A DNA stretch of 30,832 bases from Bacillota bacterium (GTDB lineage Bacteria > Bacillota > Clostridia > Oscillospirales > Ruminococcaceae). Below the pieces are notes generated by a model, which did not search any database, was not told where the DNA came from, and saw nothing but the letters and a program-made list of their open reading frames with translations. Positions 14,866-23,532 of the stretch are shown in pieces (position 1 is the first letter of the stretch; each line of letters begins with the position of its first letter). The position numbers and the translations under genes are program-made. The stretch is taken from assembly GCA_023443315.1 (NCBI GenBank), contig JAEZVA010000015.1, positions 1 to 30,832 of the forward strand. Direction: 5' to 3'.

Positions 14866-16050
14866 ATGGCCATATTACTACTTATTCTAATCTATCTTGC
14901 CTTTATCAGTCTAGGTCTGCCCGATTCGATGATTGGCGCGTCCTGGCCTGCCATGCAGCCGGAATATACTGTGCCTTACAGCTACGCGGGTATTCTATCG
15001 ATTGTCGGATTTGCGTTTACCATCCTATCAAGCTTTTTCAGCGTGAAGGTCATCCGCCGCTTTGGAACGGGTCGGGTGATGATTGCAAGCGTACTGCTTA
15101 CGGCAATCGCACTGTTTGGCATCTCGAGCGCACCGTCGTTTTATCTTGCCATCGCCTTCTGCATTCCACTTGGGCTGGGCGGCGGCTGTGTGGATGCGGG
15201 GCTTAACGCGTTTGTGGCGGAGCACTACAAGTCGCGCCACATGAGCTGGTTGCACTGCTTTTGGGGTGTGGGCGCGATGATTGGTCCCGCCATTATGTCG
15301 CGCAGCATACTGGCCGAAGGTTGGCGCAGCGGGTTTTTCGCCGTCTCTTCCCTTCAGTTTGCGCTGTGCATCATTCTGCTGTTTTCTTTGCCGCTTTGGA
15401 AGCGCGTTGCCGCAAACTCTGGCGATGTGCCGACCGAACAAGACGGGGAGCCGCAGCCGACCGACGACAAGGGCATGTTCTATGTGCTGCGCATTAAGGG
15501 TGTTAAGTCGGTGCTGTTTTCCTTTTTGTTTTACTGCGCAGCGGAAGCAACCATGGGGCTGTGGGGCGCAAGCTTTATGACCACCGTCAAAGGCGCAAGC
15601 CCTGCCGAAGCGGCACAATGGGTGTCGTTTTTCTTTCTCGGCATTACAATCGGTCGATTTGTTACCGGCTTTGCCACCATCAAGCTGCGCAACACCGCAC
15701 TGATTCGTCTGGGGGAAGGGATTATCCTTGCAGGTATCCTGCTGGTGCTGTTGCCATTGCCCGTGGTCGTGAACGCGGTGGGCTTTGTTTTAATCGGGCT
15801 TGGCTGTGCGCCAATCTTCCCCTGCATGCTGCATGAAACGCCGGCGCGCTTTGGCAAGCAGAACGCGCGGGTTATTATGAGCTTTCAGCTTTCGTTTTCG
15901 TATATCGGCTGCACCGTAATGCCGCCTCTGTTTGGTGTTTTGGCACAGAACACCACCTTTATGACCTTCGCCCCTTACCTTTTGATTTGCATATTGCTGC
16001 TAATCGTCTGCACCGAACGCATTCACCGAATTACGCGACAGGTTTTGTAA
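14866..16050 (+). CDS. Major facilitator superfamily transporter
   Basis: The 394-residue membrane protein has about 12 hydrophobic helices. The first half begins AILLLILIYLAFISLGLPDSMIGASWP and includes RRFGTGRVMIASVLL; a polar central loop (about 183-205) separates the halves, with the second helix bundle from about 218. The LGLPDSMIGASWP start and the FWGVGAMIGP segment recall the FucP-like or sugar-transporter-like MFS branch, but I cannot name a substrate. ATG 14866 has AGGAG 14 bases upstream (14847-14851), an unusually long gap. A nearer ATG (14855) opens only an 11-codon frame that overlaps this start. It is transcribed from its own promoter and ends at a terminator. Confidence 0.88.
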   Translation: MAILLLILIYLAFISLGLPDSMIGASWPAMQPEYTVPYSYAGILSIVGFAFTILSSFFSVKVIRRFGTGRVMIASVLLTAIALFGISSAPSFYLAIAFCIPLGLGGGCVDAGLNAFVAEHYKSRHMSWLHCFWGVGAMIGPAIMSRSILAEGWRSGFFAVSSLQFALCIILLFSLPLWKRVAANSGDVPTEQDGEPQPTDDKGMFYVLRIKGVKSVLFSFLFYCAAEATMGLWGASFMTTVKGASPAEAAQWVSFFFLGITIGRFVTGFATIKLRNTALIRLGEGIILAGILLVLLPLPVVVNAVGFVLIGLGCAPIFPCMLHETPARFGKQNARVIMSFQLSFSYIGCTVMPPLFGVLAQNTTFMTFAPYLLICILLLIVCTERIHRITRQVL

Positions 16051-16072
16051 TACTTAAAAATCAACAATAAAT

Positions 16073-16119
16073 GCCCCGAGTGGCTCACAAACAACGTGTG
16101 ACCGACCTCGGGGCTTTTT
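16073..16119 (+). terminator. Terminator after the MFS gene
   Basis: GCCCCGAG (16073-16080) pairs with CTCGGGGC (16107-16114), followed by TTTTT; an inner stem with bulges (TCACA/TGTGA) extends it. The convergent malic enzyme gene may also use it, although its U-tract on that side is weaker. Confidence 0.85.
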
Positions 16120-16186
16120 ATACTAAAAAATCCTTGTACGTTTGACTGAAAGAACAAAACCGAACGGCTGCCTTCATTTTGGCGTG

Positions 16187-17362
16187 CTAAATTGTAACCC
16201 GTGCCTCTCCAGATTCGGCAGCGTCGTCCGCCACCGCCTTTGCAACCGCGTCCGCCACCTTCTTATCCAGTGCGCTTGGGATGATGTAGTCGGCGCACAA
16301 CTCTTCAGAGGATACAAGCGCTGCGATGGCATATGCGGCGCGCTGCTTCATGCTCTCGGTAATGCGTTTTGCGCGGACGGCAAGTGCGCCCTTAAAGATA
16401 CCGGGGAACACCAGCACGTTGTTGATCTGGTTTGGAAAGTCGGAACGACCTGTGCCCACAACCAACGCGCCGCCACGCTTAGCCTCGTCGGGCATAATCT
16501 CGGGCGTCGGGTTTGCCATAGCAAGCACAATGCCGCCGTTCATGGTAGACACCATCTCGGCGGTGACAAGCCCCGGACGGGATACGCCCACAAACGCGTC
16601 CGCACCGCGCAATGCATCCGAAAGCAGACCGCGCTCGTGGTGTAGATTAGAAATCTTTGCAATCTCTACCTGAGGTACGGTCAGGTTGTTGTCACCCTCG
16701 CAGATGATGCCGTTTATGTCGCACAGCACCACGTTGCCAAAGCTCATCGAGATAAGCAGGTTGCCGATGGCAATGCCCGCCGCACCCGCGCCGTTAATCA
16801 CGATTTTAAGTTTACCCATCTCCTTGCCGGTGACCTTAATCGCATTGATTAAAGCCGCCGCAACCACAATGGCGGTGCCGTGCTGGTCATCGTGGAATAC
16901 AGGAATATCGCACAGCTCTTTAAGCCTACGCTCCACCTCAAAGCAGCGGGGCGCCGCAATATCCTCAAGGTTAATGCCGCCGAAGCTTTTTGAAATCAGA
17001 TAGATAGTCTCCACCAGCTTGTCCACGTCCTTGGTGTCCACGCACAGGGGGAACGCGTCTACCCCGCCAAACTCCTTAAACAGGGCGCATTTGCCCTCCA
17101 TCACCGGCATGCCTGCGGCAGGACCGATGTCCCCCAGACCCAGCACAGCGGAGCCGTCGGTGACAACGGCGACCAGATTTGCACGCCTTGTCAACTCAAA
17201 CGACTTTTCGTAGTCCGCGGCAATCGCGCGGCAGGGCTCGGCAACGCCTGGGGTGTACAACAGCGAGAGATCCTCGCGGGTGTTAATGGCGGCGCGGGAA
17301 ACGACCTCGATCTTACCGCGCAGCTGATAGTGAAGGTCCAGCGATTGCTTGTTGATATCCAT
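16187..17362 (-). CDS. NAD-type malic enzyme (malate dehydrogenase, decarboxylating)
   Basis: It converts malate to pyruvate, CO2 and a reduced cofactor in the cytosol. The 391 residues match the short bacterial malic enzymes. Features: LSLLYTPGVAEPC with the catalytic Tyr (about 36), VTDGSAVLGLGDIGP, the catalytic Lys in MEGKCALFKEFGG, metal-binding acids in NLEDIAAPRCFEVE and HDDQHGTA, and the Rossmann loop INGAGAAGIAIGN. An Asp at the end of the second strand (LCDINGI) favours NAD over NADP; this is inference. AAAGGAAG precedes ATG 17362. It follows fumC by 47 bases on the same strand, so the pair catalyses fumarate to malate to pyruvate. Confidence 0.95.
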   Translation of the reverse strand: MDINKQSLDLHYQLRGKIEVVSRAAINTREDLSLLYTPGVAEPCRAIAADYEKSFELTRRANLVAVVTDGSAVLGLGDIGPAAGMPVMEGKCALFKEFGGVDAFPLCVDTKDVDKLVETIYLISKSFGGINLEDIAAPRCFEVERRLKELCDIPVFHDDQHGTAIVVAAALINAIKVTGKEMGKLKIVINGAGAAGIAIGNLLISMSFGNVVLCDINGIICEGDNNLTVPQVEIAKISNLHHERGLLSDALRGADAFVGVSRPGLVTAEMVSTMNGGIVLAMANPTPEIMPDEAKRGGALVVGTGRSDFPNQINNVLVFPGIFKGALAVRAKRITESMKQRAAYAIAALVSSEELCADYIIPSALDKKVADAVAKAVADDAAESGEARVTI

Positions 17363-17409
17363 GCTATATAGACTTCCTTTCGGTGGGTTTTACTTGACGA
17401 CGAGGGACG

Positions 17410-18792
17410 TTATACCATCTCCTCGGGGCGGAACACCTCGTCGAACCGCTCGGCACTTAACAGACCCAGCGTTACGGCAGCTTCGCGCAGTGAGGTGTTG
17501 TGCTCATACGCGTGCTTTGCGCACTTTGCCGCGTTGTCGTAGCCGATGTAGGGGGAAAGCGCTGTTACAAGCATCAGCGAGTTGTGCAGGTTGTGCGCCA
17601 TCCTCTCGCGGTTTGCTACAATGCCCACCACGCAATGGTCGTTAAACGAGCGCATCGCGTCTGCAAGCAGGCGAACCGACTGCAAAAAGTTGTAAATGCA
17701 CACCGGCATAAAGACATTGAGCTCGAAGTTGCCCTGAGAAGCGGACATGCCCACCGCCACATCGTTTGCCATCACCTGTACGGCAACCATCGTCACCGCC
17801 TCGCACTGGGTTGGGTTTACCTTGCCCGGCATAATCGAGCTGCCCGGCTCGTTTTCGGGTATAAAAATCTCGCCCAGACCGCAGCGCGGACCACTTGCAA
17901 GCCACCGCACGTCGTTTGCGATCTTCATCAGGTTTGCGGCAAGCGCTTTTAATGCGCCGTGGGCAAACACCAGCTCGTCCTTTGCGGTCAGGGAATGAAA
18001 TTTGTTGCGGGCGGTTACAAACGGCTCGCCGGTTAACGCCGCAATCTGCGCGGCCGCCTCCTCGGCAAAGTCCGTTGGGGCATTGAGCCCGGTGCCCACC
18101 GCCGTGCCGCCCAGCGCAAGCTGCATCAGCGGGGGTAGAGACGCGATTATCATCTCCCGCGTGGTCGTAAGCATCGCGTGCCAGCCGCTAATCTCCTGCG
18201 CAAAGGTGATAGGCGTTGCGTCCTGCAGGTGAGTACGCCCCGATTTGACGACATCCCCATTCTCTTTTTCAAGCCGCTCAAGGGTGTTTGCCAGCAGGTC
18301 TAGGGCTGGCAGCAGCTGCCGCTTGATTGAGAGTACCGCCGCAATGTGCATGGCGGTGGGAAAGGTGTCGTTGGAGCTCTGAGACATATTCACGTGGTCG
18401 TTCGGGTGCAAAAGGCGTTTGCCGCACAGCTCGTTTGCCCTGTTTGCAACCACCTCGTTTGCGTTCATGTTCGACTGCGTACCGCTGCCCGTCTGCCAAA
18501 CCGCAAGCGGAAAATGGTCATCCAGTGCTCCCGCTAAAATCTCGTCGCATACCTGTGCAATCAAGTCGGCGCGCTCATCGTCCAGCTTACCAAGACGCTT
18601 GTTTGCCTGCGCGCATGCCTTTTTTAGAACGGCAAACGCACGGATAATCTCACCGGGCATCTTCTCGGTGCCAATCTTAAAATTCTCAAGGCTGCGCTGG
18701 GTTTGTGCCGCCCAATAACGGTCCGCGGGCACGGGGATTTCGCCCATCGAGTCCCGCTCTATTCTTACATCTTGTTTTGTCTGCTCGCTCAT
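17410..18792 (-). CDS. fumC: Fumarate hydratase, class II
   Basis: This iron-independent enzyme interconverts fumarate and malate. The 460 residues are the usual length. Visible signatures are RIERDSMGEIPVPADRYW at the N-terminus, SGRTHLQDATPIT near residue 185, and the superfamily signature GSSIMPGKVNP near residue 315. The frame can be read from TTG 18807, but ATG 18792 has AGGTG 7 bases upstream and gives the family N-terminus. It is the first gene of a two-gene unit with malic enzyme, driven by the promoter at 18848-18876. I see no second TCA-cycle gene in the window. Confidence 0.97.
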   Translation of the reverse strand: MSEQTKQDVRIERDSMGEIPVPADRYWAAQTQRSLENFKIGTEKMPGEIIRAFAVLKKACAQANKRLGKLDDERADLIAQVCDEILAGALDDHFPLAVWQTGSGTQSNMNANEVVANRANELCGKRLLHPNDHVNMSQSSNDTFPTAMHIAAVLSIKRQLLPALDLLANTLERLEKENGDVVKSGRTHLQDATPITFAQEISGWHAMLTTTREMIIASLPPLMQLALGGTAVGTGLNAPTDFAEEAAAQIAALTGEPFVTARNKFHSLTAKDELVFAHGALKALAANLMKIANDVRWLASGPRCGLGEIFIPENEPGSSIMPGKVNPTQCEAVTMVAVQVMANDVAVGMSASQGNFELNVFMPVCIYNFLQSVRLLADAMRSFNDHCVVGIVANRERMAHNLHNSLMLVTALSPYIGYDNAAKCAKHAYEHNTSLREAAVTLGLLSAERFDEVFRPEEMV

Positions 18793-18847
18793 CTGTGTAC
18801 ACCTCAATACCCATTGCGTTATGCCGCCAAAATGCGGCTCCTAACCC

Positions 18848-18876
18848 ACTATAAAGGCTGAGGAAAGGGGTGTCAA
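18848..18876 (-). promoter_or_regulatory. Promoter of the fumC-malic enzyme operon
   Basis: On the minus strand TTGACA (18876-18871) and TATAGT (18853-18848) are separated by exactly 17 bases. The -35 is perfect and the -10 matches 5 of 6. It overlaps a GC-rich inverted repeat (AAGGGG/CCCCTT, about 18863-18884) that may be the end of the upstream membrane-protein transcript. Confidence 0.8.
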
Positions 18877-18916
18877 GCCCCTTCCCCCACTTAACGTATT
18901 GTTTTCACTCGCCACG

Positions 18917-19333
18917 CTACATCTCGCGGGAGTATTTAGATAGGTAGTAAAGCGTAACGCCTTGAATTACTAAGTATGCAGCCACCATAACTAGCACAAC
19001 CGCAAGCCCTGCGTTAAGTAGTACGCAGATAAGCATCGCGGTGCCGTAGATGACGCTCATTGCGTCAAAGCCCTTACCCTTTGCCTTGTCGCGGATAGCG
19101 GCGTTGCGCTCGTCGTTTTCTTCTATCTGCTCAAGGCGCTGCTGCTCGGGATGTCTCTTTAGAATGAGCGCGGAGATCAGCTTTGCGATGCTCATACCCG
19201 TAAGTCCTGCACCGAGACCGATAAAAACCCCCGAAATGGTTTTGTACGCCTCGCTGTTATAATACCCACCTACAACGACTAGCCCTAGTCCAACCAACAG
19301 CAAAACACTAAATACCACAACTATTTTCTTCAT
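18917..19333 (-). CDS. Small membrane protein paired with an XRE regulator
   Basis: The 138-residue protein has about four hydrophobic segments: two near the N-terminus (MKKIVVVFSVLLLVGLGLVVV and ISGVFIGLGAGLTGMSIAKLI), then a charged stretch (RHPEQQRLEQIEENDERNAAIRDKAKGKG split here as a basic/acidic loop), and two close helices at the C-terminus (MSVIYGTAMLICVLL, LAVVLVMVAAYLVIQGV). It matches the common clostridial pattern of a small integral membrane protein encoded directly after a short XRE regulator; its role is unknown. Start ATG 19333 has GAGGAGAG 8 bases upstream and lies inside the end of the regulator gene (26-base overlap), so translation is probably coupled. Confidence 0.75.
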   Translation of the reverse strand: MKKIVVVFSVLLLVGLGLVVVGGYYNSEAYKTISGVFIGLGAGLTGMSIAKLISALILKRHPEQQRLEQIEENDERNAAIRDKAKGKGFDAMSVIYGTAMLICVLLNAGLAVVLVMVAAYLVIQGVTLYYLSKYSREM

Positions 19334-19535
19334 CACTGCCACTCTCCTCGTATAAAAAAATCTGTTCAATTGTTAAGCCAAAAAAACGCGCGATGCGAAA
19401 CGCGAGTACAATGGACGGGTTGTAGCGTCCGTTTTCAAGTGAGCCGATGGTCTGCCGCGAGACCCCAAGCAGGTCGGCAAGCTCCTCTTGCCGGATGCCG
19501 CGCTGTTTGCGCAGCTCTTCCAGTCTGTTTTTCAT
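19308..19535 (-). CDS. Short XRE-family HTH regulator
   Basis: This 75-residue protein is almost all helix-turn-helix: MKNRLEELRKQRGIRQEELA, then LLGVSRQTIGSLENGRYNPS as the recognition part, and FGLTIEQIFLYEE at the end. It resembles the short YozG-like regulators that sit before a membrane protein gene. ATG 19535 follows GAGGTG, 5 bases upstream; a longer frame from 19607 would run through the promoter and is rejected. The promoter (19579-19607) is flanked by palindromes that could be its own binding sites. It overlaps the next gene, so the two act as a unit. Confidence 0.9.
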   Translation of the reverse strand: MKNRLEELRKQRGIRQEELADLLGVSRQTIGSLENGRYNPSIVLAFRIARFFGLTIEQIFLYEESGSDEENSCGI

Positions 19536-19557
19536 TGCTTCACCTCTATAAAAATGT

Positions 19558-19627
19558 AAAGTTAACTTTCCGTCGTTAATCGTATCACGTACGCCACGAA
19601 ATGTCAAGCGTGCTTTACATTTGTAAA
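19558..19627. promoter_or_regulatory. Promoter and palindromes of the short XRE operon
   Basis: On the minus strand TTGACA (19607-19602) and TACGAT (19584-19579) are 17 bases apart. A perfect palindrome AAAGTTAACTTT (19558-19569) covers the expected start point and TTTACATTTGTAAA (19614-19627) lies just upstream of the -35. Related half-sites ATGTAAAG and CTTTACAT flank the promoter. This layout suits autoregulation. Confidence 0.65.
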
Positions 19628-19630
19628 TTA

Positions 19631-19670
19631 AACAAAAAGATGACCTGAGTGCGGCAATGCCCTCAGGTCA
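19631..19670 (-). terminator. Terminator of the GHL10-amidase gene
   Basis: TGACCTGAG (19641-19649) and CTCAGGTCA (19662-19670) form a 9-bp stem with an inner GGC/GCC. On the minus strand it is followed by TCTTTTTGTTT, so it ends the leftward gene that stops at 19721. Confidence 0.85.
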
Positions 19671-19720
19671 AACTATGTTATTGCCAGTACGTTTATGACG
19701 CAACGCAAAAATACAGCGGT

Positions 19721-22645
19721 TTATACGCTTCCAAGTACCCCTTGTGCGATTGCGTACGCGGCACGGTCGATGTTACCCGAGGTAAGCATCTGCTCGTATT
19801 CTGAGGGGTTAGACAAAAAGCCCAACTCGCACAGCACCGAGGGCGCGTAGTAGGTGCGCGTCACCACATAGGTGGAGCGGTATATGTCCCGCGCCTTGCG
19901 TCCGGTTTGGCTGGAAAGCTGGTTAAGCAGGTTGCGCGCGAGACTGGAAGAGCCAGGCGTATAGTAATAGATTTCCACACCGGTGGATTTGCTGGAGTTT
20001 GCCGATTCTGCCGTGCTGTTAAAGTGCATCGACACAAAGAAGTCTGCCTTTACCCGTTCACCAAGCCCCGCCCGGTCGGCTTGGGTTACGCCGTTGTCGC
20101 TCTGGCGTGTCAGGTACACCTGCGCGCCAAGCTCTTGGAGGTAGGCGCGCGCCTTTTGCGCAACGGCAAGGGTCAGGTGCTTTTCCATCGCGCCGTTATC
20201 CCCCACAGGACCCAACGCGCCGGGGTCGACACCGCCGTGCCCGGGGTCGAGCACCACGGTGATGCCATCCAGTGGCTTATCTGCACTGCCTGATTTTGCA
20301 GGTGCCTTTTTAAAGTACAGCACCGCGTCGCTGCCGCGGTAGCTTACGCTGTAGCCCCATACCGACGCGCCGCTTTTCACCGTAAAGGTGGCGGTCTGCC
20401 CGCTAACGGTACAGGAGGAGAACAGCCCGCTCCCCGAAACATCAAAGCCATCTAACCCCTTAAGGTTGTACAAAGACACGCTTACCTCGCTGCCCGAACG
20501 GGAGAATGCAAACGGAACGCCGGCGCCGCCCTTTAGCACGTAGCCTTCGCCGTCGTTGTCTTTTTCCAGAGTAATGCCCTTTAGCTGGGGGGCAGCAACC
20601 GTTTCGCCCTCCAGCATCGTCACGGCGGATTTCTTTACATACCCGCCCATCGAGAGCTTAAACATGGTGTCGGTCTCGTCTGAGACGTAGTCGGTGGTAT
20701 CCTTGCGCAGGTTGGTGACCGAGTCGGTGCCGTCGCTTGTCTTATAAACAAGGGTGATGTCATCGAGCATGCGAACCGAGGCGATGGTGCTTGCACCGAC
20801 GTAGAACAGATCCCCCGATGAGGTAAACCGTGTGGTGTTACCGCCGTACTGCAGCGTATAGGTCACCTTGCCTAGGTTTGTGGTGCGGGTCTCGGCCCAA
20901 TCGCCGCTTACCGAGAGCGTCCCCTTATAGGTGGCGGGTACCCCGTTTTCGGCTGTGGCTGCCACCTGCTTTAGCGTGCATACGTTATCGCCGATGCTTG
21001 CGGTCACAATGCCGCCCGACGGCGCAATGCATTTTACCTCGTAGCTTTGCCCGCTCTTTACCACGCCCATCGAAGATGGCAGCATCGAGCCCTGATTTAT
21101 CTTTGTAATCTTGCTTACACCCGTGCTTGCAGATGAACGCTTGATGGTGCGGGTGATGGTTTTATCTCCCTGTGTAACCGTCACGGTGGTGCTGCCCACA
21201 GGGATGTTCAGGAACACGCCAAAGGTGCCACCCGGAGCGCGGTTTGTCACTAGCTCGCCGTTTACGTAAAGATCCCGGTTGGGGTTTGAGGAGCCCATTA
21301 AAAAGTAGGTTGCGGTGTTAATTGATATGTTGCCGCTTGGGCGAGTAACGGCCAGCTTGCCGCTTACGGCAAACGAGCTGGTGCGGTCGCTCACTGTGCT
21401 GTCAAGGTACAGCCTAGACAGCCTGCCGAACAGGTCAAGGGGGTTTGTCATCAGCGATGTACTGTCGCTGTACACATGCCCGTCGCTGTAGTTGCTGCGT
21501 GCCATCATAATCTGGTACATCAGCTCAGACGGGTCCATATAGCTACCCCCGCTCTGCGAGATATCGCCGAGTGCCGCGCTGTTTATCGCGGGCATCAGTA
21601 GTACCGGCGTACCGTAGGTGGCATCCTTCCACCCCTCTATGCGGGTTTTGTAGTCGTCTGTGCCATACCCGATGGCGGTGTACAGCCGCGGTATGATATA
21701 GTCGATGATGCCGCCTGCAATCCACGCCTGGGTGTCGTAGCTGTTATCCAGCGTGTACGCGTCGCTTGTGGCGGTAACGCCGAAGAATGCAGACTTATCG
21801 GCGGCGGCGACCCGTTTGGAGACCTCGCTTACCAGCGCCGTGACGTTGTCTTGGCGAAACTCGTCAATCGAGCTTGTGCCGCCGTATTTTGCGTAGGATT
21901 TCGTGTCGTCCAAATTTTTCGGGTACAGATCGGTCTCGAGCAATACGCCGTCAATGGGATATCCCGACGTAAGCTCGGCGGCGGCGTCCGCAAACAGCGT
22001 TCTGACGGCGGGATTTGCAATATCGTAGTATTTTGCGCCGTTGTCGCCGTTAATTAGATACTCGGGGTGCTGCGCGGCAGGGCTTTTTGCACTTAGGCTG
22101 TTCTGGGGCAGATTATCCCCCCTTGCTGAGGAAAGCTGCGGCGGAACGTACCCTTGGGTCGGATCTACATACCGACTGAGCGTCGCAAGGTCTTCGCTGT
22201 TCGGCGTGCCGAGTGTTGCACGTACCGGGTCTATCCACGCAAAGACCCGTATGCCACGCTTTGCCGCGGCGGAGCACAGATAGCGCAGCGGGTCAAACGT
22301 CAGGTCGGAGCCCTGCTTGCCGGTGAGGTAATACGAAACGGGAAACACCTTTGAATTATATAGCGAGTCCCCCGAGGCGCACACCTTAAAGAATACGGCG
22401 CTTAGCTTGTTTTGCGCCGCAAAGGTTAAAATCTCGTCAAGCTCCTTTTTTAAGGACGCTTCGCTGAGCCCGGGTGCGGACGGAAAGTCCTTGTTATTAA
22501 AAGAGTCCACAAACACGCCGCGCAGCTCTTTGCCACCCAGCGTTTTTTGCGAGGTGTCCGTCTCTGCAAAAACGATTGTCCCACAGGATAGCAGGATGCC
22601 GACCGCCATAACCCCCGCTAAAAGTCTCATCAGTCGCTTTGCCAT
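19721..22645 (-). CDS. Secreted GHL10-type hydrolase fused to N-acetylmuramoyl-L-alanine amidase
   Basis: This 974-residue exported protein has a signal peptide at 1-27 (MAKRLMRLLAGVMAVGILLS...IVFA). Residues about 40-370 are a GHL10/DUF187-like TIM barrel: GVFVDSFNNKDFPS, AVFFKVCASGDSLYNS, RVFAWIDPVRATLG, IDYIIPRLYTAIGY. A middle region of about 400 residues is beta-rich with Ig-like and AMIN-like character. Residues 792-974 are Amidase_3: zinc ligands H803 (DPGHGG), E821 and H874 (SMHFN), and catalytic E940 (CELGFLSN), all present. It should cleave peptide stems from peptidoglycan, with the barrel probably acting on glycan. AAGGAGG precedes ATG 22645. Single-gene unit. Confidence 0.92.
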   Translation of the reverse strand: MAKRLMRLLAGVMAVGILLSCGTIVFAETDTSQKTLGGKELRGVFVDSFNNKDFPSAPGLSEASLKKELDEILTFAAQNKLSAVFFKVCASGDSLYNSKVFPVSYYLTGKQGSDLTFDPLRYLCSAAAKRGIRVFAWIDPVRATLGTPNSEDLATLSRYVDPTQGYVPPQLSSARGDNLPQNSLSAKSPAAQHPEYLINGDNGAKYYDIANPAVRTLFADAAAELTSGYPIDGVLLETDLYPKNLDDTKSYAKYGGTSSIDEFRQDNVTALVSEVSKRVAAADKSAFFGVTATSDAYTLDNSYDTQAWIAGGIIDYIIPRLYTAIGYGTDDYKTRIEGWKDATYGTPVLLMPAINSAALGDISQSGGSYMDPSELMYQIMMARSNYSDGHVYSDSTSLMTNPLDLFGRLSRLYLDSTVSDRTSSFAVSGKLAVTRPSGNISINTATYFLMGSSNPNRDLYVNGELVTNRAPGGTFGVFLNIPVGSTTVTVTQGDKTITRTIKRSSASTGVSKITKINQGSMLPSSMGVVKSGQSYEVKCIAPSGGIVTASIGDNVCTLKQVAATAENGVPATYKGTLSVSGDWAETRTTNLGKVTYTLQYGGNTTRFTSSGDLFYVGASTIASVRMLDDITLVYKTSDGTDSVTNLRKDTTDYVSDETDTMFKLSMGGYVKKSAVTMLEGETVAAPQLKGITLEKDNDGEGYVLKGGAGVPFAFSRSGSEVSVSLYNLKGLDGFDVSGSGLFSSCTVSGQTATFTVKSGASVWGYSVSYRGSDAVLYFKKAPAKSGSADKPLDGITVVLDPGHGGVDPGALGPVGDNGAMEKHLTLAVAQKARAYLQELGAQVYLTRQSDNGVTQADRAGLGERVKADFFVSMHFNSTAESANSSKSTGVEIYYYTPGSSSLARNLLNQLSSQTGRKARDIYRSTYVVTRTYYAPSVLCELGFLSNPSEYEQMLTSGNIDRAAYAIAQGVLGSV

Positions 22646-22757
22646 CTTGTGTCCTCCTTGAATGAGTAACTATTCTTATCTAACCAGTGTGTCTTTACAC
22701 GCATAATACTGCGCGCAATGTGACAAAAACCCAGTTATTTCTACTTTATATAATGTC

Positions 22758-22786
22758 ATCATACCACATTTATCCGTCCATTTCAG
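22758..22786 (-). promoter_or_regulatory. Candidate promoter of the GHL10-amidase gene
   Basis: On the minus strand CTGAAA (22786-22781) and TATGAT (22763-22758) are 17 bases apart, with TGG before the -10 giving an extended -10. It lies about 110 bases upstream of the start. Confidence 0.45.
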
Positions 22787-22829
22787 CCCTTTAACGACAT
22801 TTTACATAACACACCGACATTTTTCTGCG

Positions 22830-22859
22830 TTGACGTGCACCGCGGCAAAGGGGTATAAT
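22830..22859 (+). promoter_or_regulatory. Promoter of the lipoprotein gene at 22912
   Basis: TTGACG (22830-22835) and TATAAT (22854-22859) are 18 bases apart; the -10 is perfect. The transcript would start about 45 bases before the ATG. Confidence 0.72.
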
Positions 22860-22911
22860 GGAAATGAAGGCAAGCAGACTGCCACCCTGCTTTACGAGGA
22901 GGTTACCCCCT

Positions 22912-23514
22912 ATGCGTCGAATTGTACCAGCGTGCATCACGCTGTTATGCGTGTTCGCGGTGTTTTTCAGTGGATGTTCCGACACACAGGCCGCTGTGAC
23001 TGTCGAAGAACAAGATGGCGTGCAGCGCAGCTTTGCACAGGTTTATACGCTGCGTTTTCCCGAACTATACTCGCAGTACGCCCAGCGCGGCGTGTTTGCG
23101 ACATCCGAGACCGAGAACGGGCAGGAACAGGACACAACGCCCTATGTACACAAGCTATACGCCGATTTTATGCCCTTTGAGTCCCTTGACCAAATTCAAG
23201 CACTCGAGCTTGCGGACGACGAGATGAGCGAGCAGCAGTACAACGAGCAGCTTACCGCCATATACGATTCGCTTCGGGTGGTTTTTGTGGTTACGGTGTA
23301 CGATAAGAGTAAGATACCTAGCGATGCCGACCTTTCGTTGATAACCGGGTTTGCAAACAACACCCTGCTTGGCGAGTGGGGGGATTACCTGTGCTACGCA
23401 AGCACTCCCGTGCGTGACGAAAGCGATATGTCAGAGCAGAGTCTTAACGCCTACCGCGCGTTGTGCGGCGGCATACAGGAGATATTTGATAGCATCCAAC
23501 CGCTGGCCCAGTGA
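22912..23514 (+). CDS. Lipoprotein of unknown function
   Basis: The 200-residue protein begins MRRIVPACITLLCVFAVFFSGC, a lipoprotein signal with Cys22 as the modified residue. The mature part is acidic and largely helical with an Asp/Glu-rich middle (DDEMSEQQYNEQL) and a central strand pair (LRVVFVVTVYDKSK). I do not recognise the family. ATG 22912 is chosen over an in-frame ATG at 22858 because AGGAGG (22897-22902) is 9 bases before it and the longer version would place 18 basic residues before the signal and overlap the -10. It is a single-gene unit between its own promoter and terminator, divergent from the amidase gene. Confidence 0.82.
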   Translation: MRRIVPACITLLCVFAVFFSGCSDTQAAVTVEEQDGVQRSFAQVYTLRFPELYSQYAQRGVFATSETENGQEQDTTPYVHKLYADFMPFESLDQIQALELADDEMSEQQYNEQLTAIYDSLRVVFVVTVYDKSKIPSDADLSLITGFANNTLLGEWGDYLCYASTPVRDESDMSEQSLNAYRALCGGIQEIFDSIQPLAQ

Positions 23515-23532
23515 CATATGATTACATAAACG

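Noticed and set aside
14855..14890. An 11-codon frame as a separate gene
   Set aside because: Too short to support as a gene; kept only as an observation on translation of the MFS gene.
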